Of a stretch of DNA of 47,671 nucleotides, positions 41,573 to 47,671 are shown one piece after another. Each line of letters starts with the position of its first letter. Position 1 is the first letter of the stretch. Location: NCBI GenBank assembly GCA_903856295.1, contig CAIOBP010000155.1, positions 1 through 47,671 of the forward strand. Direction: 5' to 3'. The notes under the pieces are model-generated. The model was not told where the DNA came from. It did no database searches and worked only from the letters and a program-made list of their open reading frames with translations. Source of the DNA: an uncultured Rhodospirillales bacterium (GTDB taxonomy: Bacteria; Pseudomonadota; Alphaproteobacteria; Azospirillales; Azospirillaceae). A program made the translations under genes and the position numbers.

Positions 41573-41937
41573 TTCGGCTCCTTCATGACTTGTCACAGAT
41601 ACTTAAGAACGGTCACGAGACTTTAGTGTCACCTGCCTCGAATCACCACCAGTGAGCAGACGCACCAGCGCCACCTCTCCGCCAATGCACACGAAGTCTT
41701 CGCTCCCTTAAGTCTTTACAAGTGCCTACCAAACCTTCCAGCTTACCAAGCGGGCCACGATACCATCGCCATTGCGCAAACTTCGGCTCACTGGCGCCCG
41801 CTCGGCTGCCACGCTAGCTTAAAATGGCTGATGGTCAACAGCAAAATTGTCGCACTCAATATTCAATATTTGTAATTCAAAGACTTGTTTCAGTCGAATG
41901 CAGTGCAACAAGCGTTACAGAAAACCAAACGCCCTTC
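41573..41937. other. Non-coding stretch upstream of the small lipoprotein genes
   Basis: 365 bp with no supported gene. Part of it, around 41846-41885, is markedly AT-rich (CAATATTCAATATTTGTAA), unlike the rest of the window. It should hold the promoter of the minus-strand small genes and the 3' end region of the Sel1 gene. I see no clear hairpin terminator. Confidence 0.5.
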
Positions 41938-42864
41938 TTAAATCGGGCACACACGACTGACATTATTCCTTGCCCCCCCTGGACACTGCCGCTGGGATTG
42001 GGTCAATATCCTGCATGTCTGCCTGGGATTCGGCGAGGTATCGTCCTTGCTCTTGGCAGCGGCATTAGCAATCTTTTCCTTCCACTGCACGACGCGCTTC
42101 CGCGACTTCGCGAGTTGTGCGGCCGTTAGGCGAACAACCAACAAATCCCGGGCGGCAATGGCGGCCTGATCCCCCCCCTCCCCGGCCAAAGAGAACCATG
42201 TGTGAGCGAGGGCCTCATCCTTTGTTACGCCTCGCCCCCCGGCGTACAAAGCAGCAATGGCAGACTGGGCCAAAATATCGCCGTGATCGGCGGCCTTGCG
42301 ATACCATTTCATGGCTTCAGTATAGCTCTGAGTCACAGTATCGCCGTTTTCGTACATCTCTCCGAGTTTGGTCTGGGCAAAAGAAACGCCCTGATCCGCA
42401 GCCTTACGATACCACCGGAGCGCCTCGTTAACGTCTCGCGGCACACCTGTGCCGGTCATGTACATGTTTGCAAGGTTGAGTTGAATGTTTTCGGCACCCT
42501 GTTCTCCGGCTCTGCGATACCACTTGAGCGCTTCTTCGTGATCCTGCGGCACCCCGGAGCCATTCTCGTACATAAACCACAAGCTGACCTGAGCGGCGAG
42601 ATAGCCCTGTTCGGCGGCTTTTCGGAACCATTTCGCCGCTTCCTCCTCGCTCTGCTCAACGCCCTCGCCATGTTTGTAAAGCACGGCGATATTGTGCTGT
42701 GCCGTCACATTGCCCTGTTCGGCGAGGGAGCGCCAAATTTCCAGCGCCTTCGGAATGTCGCCATGCTTGAAGGCGGCGGTGCCGTCCTCAAACGTTGCCG
42801 CCGTTGCCAATGCCACCGGCAGGAGCAGGGCAACAAGCCACGCCTTGATCAGCCTTCCGACCAT
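41938..42864 (-). CDS. Sel1-repeat (SLR) exported protein
   Basis: 308 aa. The ATG giving MVGRLIKAWLVALLLP has GGAGG upstream and starts a signal peptide cut near ATAAT. Residues about 40-260 are about six Sel1 repeats of 36 residues with the signature AxxWYRKAAEQG, for example EALRWYRKAADQGVSFAQTKLG and EAMKWYRKAADHGDILAQSAIA. The last 50 residues are basic and unstructured. SLR proteins act as scaffolds for periplasmic or envelope complexes; no specific partner can be named. Confidence 0.9.
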   Translation of the reverse strand: MVGRLIKAWLVALLLPVALATAATFEDGTAAFKHGDIPKALEIWRSLAEQGNVTAQHNIAVLYKHGEGVEQSEEEAAKWFRKAAEQGYLAAQVSLWFMYENGSGVPQDHEEALKWYRRAGEQGAENIQLNLANMYMTGTGVPRDVNEALRWYRKAADQGVSFAQTKLGEMYENGDTVTQSYTEAMKWYRKAADHGDILAQSAIAALYAGGRGVTKDEALAHTWFSLAGEGGDQAAIAARDLLVVRLTAAQLAKSRKRVVQWKEKIANAAAKSKDDTSPNPRQTCRILTQSQRQCPGGARNNVSRVCPI

Positions 42865-43172
42865 ATTCCGCCCTCCAAACAGCGTAAGTCCTTGGGAGGG
42901 AAACCGGGGCCAAGTACGGGGGATCACGCCGAGGCCCCCCCGGTCACCGAAGGTCAAGGGCCCGAACTTGCCCCCACCAGCCCAAATAGACAGCACTCCA
43001 GCGTCCCACGCGGGTTGCATAACATGGAACAGGGGGCGCCTCAAGGACGCCCCCCGACACCGGAAAGGTGCGACAATCGCGCACGAAAACCAGGATCACC
43101 GCACCGGAAGACCCGGCGCAAGCGATACCCGAGGGGCAGCAACAGGAGCCACAACCGTTACCGCACCTGACC
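42865..43172. other. Intergenic region with GC-rich hairpin
   Basis: 308 bp between the Sel1 gene start and the stop of the TPR pair. A seven-base stem GGGGGCG/CGCCCCC (43032-43038, 43048-43054) could terminate the TPR transcript, though no T-run follows. The segment around 42890-42975 has the C/G-run character of the dispersed repeats. No gene is supported. Confidence 0.45.
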
Positions 43173-44270
43173 TCAACCGCTGATAGCGACGGCGGCGGCG
43201 GGGAGTTCTTTGATCCGCCCGACCAGATTGTCGGTGTAGACCCTTTCCACCGGCGTCAGCTTCAGAGCCTTGGCGGTCATTTTCTGGGCCTCATCGGCAT
43301 TGCCGTTGGCGCTCAGCACCTCGCCCCAGGCGGAATAGACGCCGGAGAACGTGGGATCGGCGGCAATCGCCTGCCTGAATTTGACCTCGGCATCCTTGGT
43401 GCGCCCCATCAGAGCCAGCGCAAAGCCCCACTCGGTGTAAGCGGCGGCCAGCACGTCGGTATAGCCCCCCCGGCGCCAAACCTGGGTGACCTGCTGAAAC
43501 TTGGCAATCGCCTCCTCGCGCTTGCCCTGGCGCAGCAGCACCACCCCAGCATTGAGCAGCGGCGAGGTGAAGGTGGGGTCGATCTCGGCGGACAGGCGGA
43601 ACTTCTCGACCGCCCCGGCGAAATCGCCCTGCTGATACAGCACGATTCCCCACAGATTCATCAGCCATTTGTGGGGGCGGACGTCCTCGGACGACAGCCC
43701 GCGGCGAATCACTTCCTCGGTGCCGGTAAAGTCGCGGGTCAGGTAATCCTTCTTGAACTGGTAGGCCGCGAGCAGAGTGGGTTCGACCACCCGCATCATC
43801 TCGTAAGCGGTTTTGTCGACCAGGGACTCGACATCGCCAACGGCGACCCGGGTGCGAATCAACGACTCGTGGTGAGCGGCGTCGGTTCCGCGCATCACCA
43901 GTTCCATCTCCTTGCCCTCGACCACGATCTCGCCGGAAAAGGAGTTGGGAATCAGGCCGAAGCTGGTCTGAACCACATGCAACAACGGCGTCAGGCCGAA
44001 ATACTGACCGAGAATCGCGGCCGAGCCGCCATCATCCTGCACGATCACCGGGGCATGATCGGCGCGCGACGACGCCCGGTTCTCGATCTCCTCCATCCGG
44101 TCAACCAGGGTCTTGATCAGAAAATCCGGGGTGATGCCGGTACTACCCACCGCCGTTCCCGGAACGCTTAGCGACTCGATGTTGATCGCGTCGACGCTGT
44201 TGAAGATGGCCAGGGTGAACGCCGCCATCCCGGTGAAAACCGGCACCATCAGTAAACGCAGTTGCAACAT
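43173..44270 (-). CDS. TPR-repeat membrane or periplasmic protein, paralogue 1
   Basis: 365 aa. An N-terminal hydrophobic segment (MLQLRLLMVPVFTGMAAFTL) probably anchors or exports it. The middle (about 45-190) is a unique domain with GITPDFLIKTLVDRMEEIE, FSGEIVVEGKEMELVMRG and TAYEMMRVVEPTLLAAYQFKKDY; the C-terminal half (about 200-345) has four TPR-like repeats with WGIVLYQQGDFAGAVEKF and EWGFALALMGRTKDAEVKF. It ends ERVYTDNLVGRIKELPA, matching the end of its upstream paralogue. GGGAG precedes the ATG. Confidence 0.85.
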   Translation of the reverse strand: MLQLRLLMVPVFTGMAAFTLAIFNSVDAINIESLSVPGTAVGSTGITPDFLIKTLVDRMEEIENRASSRADHAPVIVQDDGGSAAILGQYFGLTPLLHVVQTSFGLIPNSFSGEIVVEGKEMELVMRGTDAAHHESLIRTRVAVGDVESLVDKTAYEMMRVVEPTLLAAYQFKKDYLTRDFTGTEEVIRRGLSSEDVRPHKWLMNLWGIVLYQQGDFAGAVEKFRLSAEIDPTFTSPLLNAGVVLLRQGKREEAIAKFQQVTQVWRRGGYTDVLAAAYTEWGFALALMGRTKDAEVKFRQAIAADPTFSGVYSAWGEVLSANGNADEAQKMTAKALKLTPVERVYTDNLVGRIKELPAAAVAISG

Positions 44271-44298
44271 GGCTCGGACTCCCGGAGCGGCGTACGAT

Positions 44299-45402
44299 TC
44301 AATTGATCACGGAGGCGGTTGCCGGCAGGTTCTGAACCGGGCCAACCAGATTCTCGGTATAAATCACCTCGGAAGGCGCCAATTTCACCGAGCGGTCGGT
44401 CATGGCCGCCGCCTCGTCGGCGCGGCCAAGCGCGCTCAGAACTTCCGCCCAGCTGGCATAGACATCGGCGAACCCCGGATCCGTGGCGGCCGCCTGGCGG
44501 AACTTGGCGAAAGCCTGCTCATACTGACCGAGCAACGCCTGGGCGAACCCCCACTCGCTGTAGGTGGCGGCCACGGTCGCGGTGGACGCGTCGCTCTTGC
44601 GGTTGCCGATCACCGACCGGAAACGCTCGATCGCCTCCTGGTTATGGCCCTGACGCGTCAGAACCACGCCCCAGTTCAGCATCGGCGAGGCGAAATTGGG
44701 GTCGATGGCCAGCGCCGCCTGAAACTTTTCGATCGCGCCGACTCGGTCGGCCTGCTGATACAGCACCATGCCCCAAAGATTATAGAGCCATTTGCGATTG
44801 GGGCTGGTCGCCTTATCCGGATCGCTCAGCTCCGACTGGATGATCTCGAGAGTCTGGCTATAGTCACGGGTCTTGAAATCCTTGCGGAACTGATAGGCCG
44901 CGACAATATAGGGATCGATCATCCGCATCGCCTCATAGGCGGTCAGCCGGATCAACTTGTCGAGCTGGTCTTGCGGAACCCTGACGACGATATGCTTCGC
45001 CTTTTGATGCGAGCCGTGGCCCCGCAGAACCATCTGCAGATCCTTGCCCGAAACGATGATGTCGCCGGTGAAGCGGAAGGGAATCAGTCCGGCGGTCTCT
45101 TGCGCCACCCGCATCAGCGGCGTGACCTTCATGAAGTCCGCGAGCACGGCGACGGCGCCCTTGTGACCGGACAGCTGAAGCTGGCGCGCCTCGGCGCGAG
45201 ACTGCGCCTGATGCTCGATCTCATGCATTTCATCGGCCAGATGCTTCAGCACCACCTCGGGGGTGTAGCCGTTCGCGGCCGAAGCCACCGCCGGCGGCAG
45301 CGTTATCTTGTCGATGACGACGGACTGGGTATCGGTCACCACGGCGAAGCCAAAGGCCATCGCAGCCATGGTAAGAGGAACGGTTAAAAAACCCAGGTCC
45401 AT
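44299..45402 (-). CDS. TPR-repeat membrane or periplasmic protein, paralogue 2
   Basis: 367 aa, starting MDLGFLTVPLTMAAMAFGF after a GGGAGA ribosome site. It is colinear with the next gene: GYTPEVVLKHLADEMHEIE, FTGDIIVSGKDLQMVLRG, TAYEAMRMIDPYIVAAYQFRKDF, then TPR repeats (WGMVLYQQADRVGAIEKF, EWGFAQALLGQYEQAFAKF) and the ending EVIYTENLVGPVQNLPA. The two genes are 28 bases apart and arose by tandem duplication. The repeated IVxGK segment before the TPRs is not a domain I recognise. Function is unknown. Confidence 0.85.
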   Translation of the reverse strand: MDLGFLTVPLTMAAMAFGFAVVTDTQSVVIDKITLPPAVASAANGYTPEVVLKHLADEMHEIEHQAQSRAEARQLQLSGHKGAVAVLADFMKVTPLMRVAQETAGLIPFRFTGDIIVSGKDLQMVLRGHGSHQKAKHIVVRVPQDQLDKLIRLTAYEAMRMIDPYIVAAYQFRKDFKTRDYSQTLEIIQSELSDPDKATSPNRKWLYNLWGMVLYQQADRVGAIEKFQAALAIDPNFASPMLNWGVVLTRQGHNQEAIERFRSVIGNRKSDASTATVAATYSEWGFAQALLGQYEQAFAKFRQAAATDPGFADVYASWAEVLSALGRADEAAAMTDRSVKLAPSEVIYTENLVGPVQNLPATASVIN

Positions 45403-45739
45403 CGGACGTCTCCCTGCGCCTGCCCAGTGGGGCTTATACAACAGCCGGGCGGTAGATCAATACATCAGCTCGATCCAATCTTCCACGAATTTCAGGGGGC
45501 CGCCGCGCCGCCATAAATCGGTGACGGAACCGCGCCACGTGAACGGCGGAAAATGCCGATCCGGAGCCCCGCCGGTGCGCGACGGCCAATTTACTTTTGA
45601 CAAGCGCGCGCGGTCATGGCAAACGGCGCCCCTGACCTGTCGCAGTACCCCTGGGCGCTGCCTGATGGAACACACGCGATTTAAAGCCCCGCGCTCCGCC
45701 GACGTCGGCGGCCGGCGCGGACGACACGGAGGACCGAGC
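45403..45739. other. Divergent promoter region between the TPR pair and the TIGR02300 gene
   Basis: 337 bp without a supported gene. The left end carries the promoter listed separately for the TPR pair. On the plus strand a perfect TTGACA lies at 45597-45602, but the hexamer 17 bases on is CAAACG, so a TIGR02300 promoter there is only a suggestion. Confidence 0.4.
45433..45460 (-). promoter_or_regulatory. Candidate sigma-70-type promoter of the TPR pair
   Basis: On the minus strand TTGATC (45460-45455) and TATAAG (45438-45433) are separated by 16 bases. Transcription would start about 25 bases before the ATG at 45402, leaving room for the GGGAGA ribosome site. This is a pattern match only. 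Confidence 0.4.
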
Positions 45740-46126
45740 GTGGCGAAACCGGAATGGGGCATCAAACGCATCTGCCCGAGTTGCGGCGCGCGCTACTATG
45801 ATTTGCGCAAAGACCCGCCGATATGCCCGACCTGCAACGCCGAATTCGATCCGGAGGCGCTGCTGAAGTCTCGTCGCGCCCGCCCGGCTCCCGCCGAGGA
45901 AACGGTCAAGAAGCTGCCGTTGCCCCTCCAGGCGAGCCTGGGGGTCGAGGTCGACGACGACGCCGCCGATCTGGTGGACGCCGAAGACGCCCTGCCGGTC
46001 GGTGAACTCGAGGACGACGCCGAGGACGAGGAAGATGTCCTGATCGAGGACGCCTCCGAACTGGGCGAGGACGACATGGGCGAAGTGGTTGTCGACGGCA
46101 CCGACGAGGACGAAGAGGGCCGCTGA
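45740..46126 (+). CDS. TIGR02300 (FYDLN acid domain) family protein
   Basis: 128 aa. The GTG start follows GGAGGA by six bases and gives MAKPEWGIKRICPSCGARYYDLRKDP. Two CxxC pairs (CPSCGARYYDL and CPTCNAEFDP) form a small zinc ribbon, and the last 60 residues are almost all Asp, Glu and hydrophobic residues. This layout is typical of an alphaproteobacterial family of unknown function; here the FYDLN motif reads YYDLR. Nucleic-acid mimicry or RNA polymerase contact has no support from the sequence. Confidence 0.92.
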   Translation: MAKPEWGIKRICPSCGARYYDLRKDPPICPTCNAEFDPEALLKSRRARPAPAEETVKKLPLPLQASLGVEVDDDAADLVDAEDALPVGELEDDAEDEEDVLIEDASELGEDDMGEVVVDGTDEDEEGR

Positions 46127-46135
46127 AAAAGAGAT

Positions 46136-46168
46136 GCGGAAGGTGCATTTTTCGCTTGCACCTTCCGC
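46136..46168. terminator. 12-bp perfect hairpin after the TIGR02300 gene
   Basis: GCGGAAGGTGCA pairs with TGCACCTTCCGC across a nine-base T-rich loop, ten bases past the stop codon. No T-run follows on the plus strand; on the minus strand it is followed by TCTCTTTTT. It may terminate either direction. Confidence 0.5.
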
Positions 46169-46345
46169 CCGCCTTGATCAATATCCGCCCCCACGGACGG
46201 CCGCCGGGAACGGGCACAGCGGAAGTACAAAGCGCTGGATCAGCTTGGTGGTCACTGAAGATTATTATCGTTTGATTTCCGCAAGTACGTGCAATGCGGA
46301 GTTTAGGAATACTCGGGAGAGCGAAACCTTTCCCGTCTCAGTTTA

Positions 46346-46421
<76 letters not shown>

Positions 46422-46430
46422 ACTAAAACA

Positions 46431-46461
46431 AGGGCTTAGCGAGAAATCGCTAAGCCCTTTT
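46431..46461 (+). terminator. Rho-independent terminator of tRNA-Ala
   Basis: A perfect 12-bp stem AGGGCTTAGCGA/TCGCTAAGCCCT with a GAAA tetraloop is followed by TTTTGG. It sits just after the tRNA. Confidence 0.9.
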
Positions 46462-46531
46462 GGTTTCCAGGGTCCCTGATTTTTAGGACCCTATCCCCAT
46501 GATTAATCAAAATAAGGTCAGGATTAGCCCG

Positions 46532-46824
46532 TCCTGCACATATCCTTGCACACCTTTTTTAGATGGCGTAGCCCGCGCCCAACCTTGGCACGAACCTTGT
46601 CTTGAAGGTGTGCAGATAGCCTGTCGAAAGCCCCGACGGTAGATCGGCTGATAGCCTGTCAGATAGACTGTCCGGAAGGTTGTCTTGCACATACCCAGAT
46701 GTGCGGAAGGCCGTTCTGCACATGTGCAGAAGGTCGTCGGGTAGATGTGCAGGAAGGTCGACGGCTACCTCGTACCAAGGTCGGCGGGCGGGTTGCCGGT
46801 AGATCGACGGAAGGTCGTCAGATA
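46532..46824. repeat. Degenerate short-repeat region with an 18-bp palindrome
   Basis: This gene-free stretch of nearly 300 bp is built from irregular variants of AGATGTGCAGGAAGGTCGTC and related pieces: AGATAGCCTGTC, AGATAGACTGTCCGGAAGG, AGATGTGCGGAAGG, TAGATGTGCAGGAAGGTCG and GACGGAAGGTCGTCAGATAG. It also contains the perfect palindrome TTCTGCACATGTGCAGAA (46714-46731). Reading frames through it give peptides with no family resemblance. It lies between the tRNA terminator and the IS66 fragment. Confidence 0.6.
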
Positions 46825-47130
46825 GACCCCCACTGGGTCTTTCTCTCCGATCAGGCGGTGCTGCACGAAATCGCCGCCAACCGGGGCCGCGCCGTCGCCG
46901 AAACCGTGCTGGGCGAGCATCGCCCCGAGGTCTGGATTTCCGATCGCTACGCCGGCCAGCAGGGCTTGGCCGAGGTCCATCAGGTCTGTCTGGCCCATGT
47001 CCTGCGCGACGTTCAATACGCCATCGATTGCGGCGACACCCTCTTCGCCCCGAAAATCCGCGAGCTTCTGCGCTGGGCCATCCGGATCGGCAAACGAAGA
47101 CCGAGCTTGAAGGACAGCATGGTATGGTGA
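46825..47130 (+). pseudogene. IS66-family transposase remnant
   Basis: About 100 codons match part of the IS66 TnpC DDE domain: WVFLSDQAVLHEI, RGRAVAETVLGEHRPEVWIS, DRYAGQQGLAEVHQVCLAHV, LRDVQYAIDCGDTLFAPKI and LLRWAIRIGKRR. Full IS66 transposases are about 500 aa, so both ends are missing. The frame runs in from the degenerate repeats on the left and stops at the edge of the recombinase segment. No terminal inverted repeats were identified. Confidence 0.88.
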
Positions 47131-47158
47131 CAAAGTTCCGAAGCAGCCCCTTGCCGCA

Positions 47159-47671
47159 ATGACGGGAGAACATGTACTTGCCGTCGTCGAGCATCTCTTG
47201 TCGATGTCTTCCAAAGACGCCACACGGTCAGCAAGCACATCGCATACTCGAACATTTCTTCGGTTTTTGCGGTGGGCTGACTTCAACGATCAGGACCTTG
47301 CACGGTTTGTTCCACGAACACCGTGTTGGCGGCTGGCTCACCTGCCACCACGGCTCCCATGGGAAGACGTCAGGCGGGCGATTGATGCAATCGACCTGAC
47401 GACGCCGAGAGGCGTGCGCGACCGCGCACTTTTTCTCCTGCTGGCCACCACCGGGATGCGCAACAAAGAACTGCGATTGCTTGAGCTCCCAGATATCCGC
47501 TGGCGCACTGCTGAAGTCCTCGTGCGGCAGACCAAGGCGCGACGCGACCGGGTAGTGCCGCTCATGCAGGAAGCGGGTGACGCTCTCGCTGATTACATTC
47601 TGCACGCCAGACCCAGGATCGATAGTCAGCGGGTTTTCTTGTGCACTGTGCCGCCGGTATCCTCGCCAGGC
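47159..47671 (+). CDS. Tyrosine recombinase/integrase, truncated by window end
   Basis: 171 codons, open at the right edge of the window. The catalytic-domain start is clear: LPWEDVRRAIDAIDLTTPRG, RDRALFLLLATTGMRNKELRL (first catalytic Arg at residue 101), LELPDIRW, VLVRQTKARRDRVVPLM and ADYILHARPRI. This is the XerC/XerD-like group often found in tandem integrase sets. The region before LPWEDV is short (about 57 residues against the usual 120 or more), so the N-terminal domain is probably truncated, perhaps by the adjacent IS66 insertion. Start codon uncertain; the ATG used is the first sensible one after the IS66 stop. Confidence 0.85.
   Translation, partial: MTGEHVLAVVEHLLSMSSKDATRSASTSHTRTFLRFLRWADFNDQDLARFVPRTPCWRLAHLPPRLPWEDVRRAIDAIDLTTPRGVRDRALFLLLATTGMRNKELRLLELPDIRWRTAEVLVRQTKARRDRVVPLMQEAGDALADYILHARPRIDSQRVFLCTVPPVSSPG

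Noticed and set aside
46699-46824. N-terminal part of the frame leading into the IS66 fragment as real protein sequence
   Set aside because: It translates the degenerate repeats and shows no similarity to IS66 TnpC; only the part from 46825 onward does.
47172-47399. 75-codon frame near the right edge
   Set aside because: It is out of frame with the clear tyrosine recombinase reading on the same strand.

Overview
The window is GC-rich and gene-dense, and looks like the chromosome of an alphaproteobacterium, most likely a Rhodospirillales member (Magnetospirillum/Phaeospirillum-like). This placement is inferred from gene content: a trpG-trpD-trpC-moaC-moeA run, a CbiG-CobJ fusion, the DUF2849-cysI-DUF934 sulfite reductase set, a TIGR02300 (FYDLN acid) protein, a DUF721/DciA-like protein near mutY, and a SPINDLY-type TPR glycosyltransferase. 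No ribosomal or other marker gene fixes the genus.

Layout. (1) 1-6.6 kb: mutY on the minus strand, then two small plus-strand genes and the tryptophan/molybdopterin operon trpG-(nucleotidyltransferase remnant)-trpD-trpC-moaC-moeA. (2) 6.7-16.8 kb, minus strand: one long, mostly overlapping operon behind a cobalamin riboswitch: cbiM-cbiN-cbiQ-cbiO (cobalt ECF transporter), cbiX, cobH, cobL, cobI, cbiG-cobJ, cobM, and a CgeB-like glycosyltransferase as last gene. (3) 17-21.8 kb: a DUF2269 membrane protein with an SDR/DoxX-like fusion (minus), then a membrane histidine kinase with an NtrC-type regulator (plus). (4) 22.1-27.5 kb: cobA(sumT)-cobB-cobO (plus) converging on DUF2849-cysI-DUF934 (minus). 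SumT makes precorrin-2 for both B12 and siroheme, which links B12 synthesis with sulfite reduction. (5) 27.6-31 kb: an AmmeMemoRadiSam radical SAM enzyme and, divergently, a TPR O-GlcNAc-transferase-like protein.

(6) 31-36.5 kb holds the least familiar module: a four-gene minus-strand operon headed by a membrane-anchored protein-kinase-fold protein whose catalytic residues are replaced (a pseudokinase), translationally coupled to a membrane/coiled-coil protein and followed by two uncharacterised proteins. Divergent from it are three tandem paralogues of about 105 aa with signal peptides and two hydrophobic segments. I think this is the best candidate for an undescribed system. (7) 36.6-40 kb: a heparinase II/III-like protein and purH. 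(8) 40.1-45.4 kb, minus strand: an AT-richer accessory stretch with small lipoproteins (two paralogous), a Sel1-repeat protein and two tandem paralogous TPR proteins. (9) 45.7-47.7 kb: a TIGR02300 protein, tRNA-Ala(GGC), a degenerate short-repeat region, an IS66 transposase remnant and a tyrosine recombinase running off the window.

Dispersed GC-rich double-hairpin repeats recur between genes, and one copy appears to code for the N-terminus of CobL. Short tandem duplications sit at several gene ends. No CRISPR array, rRNA or replication origin was seen.
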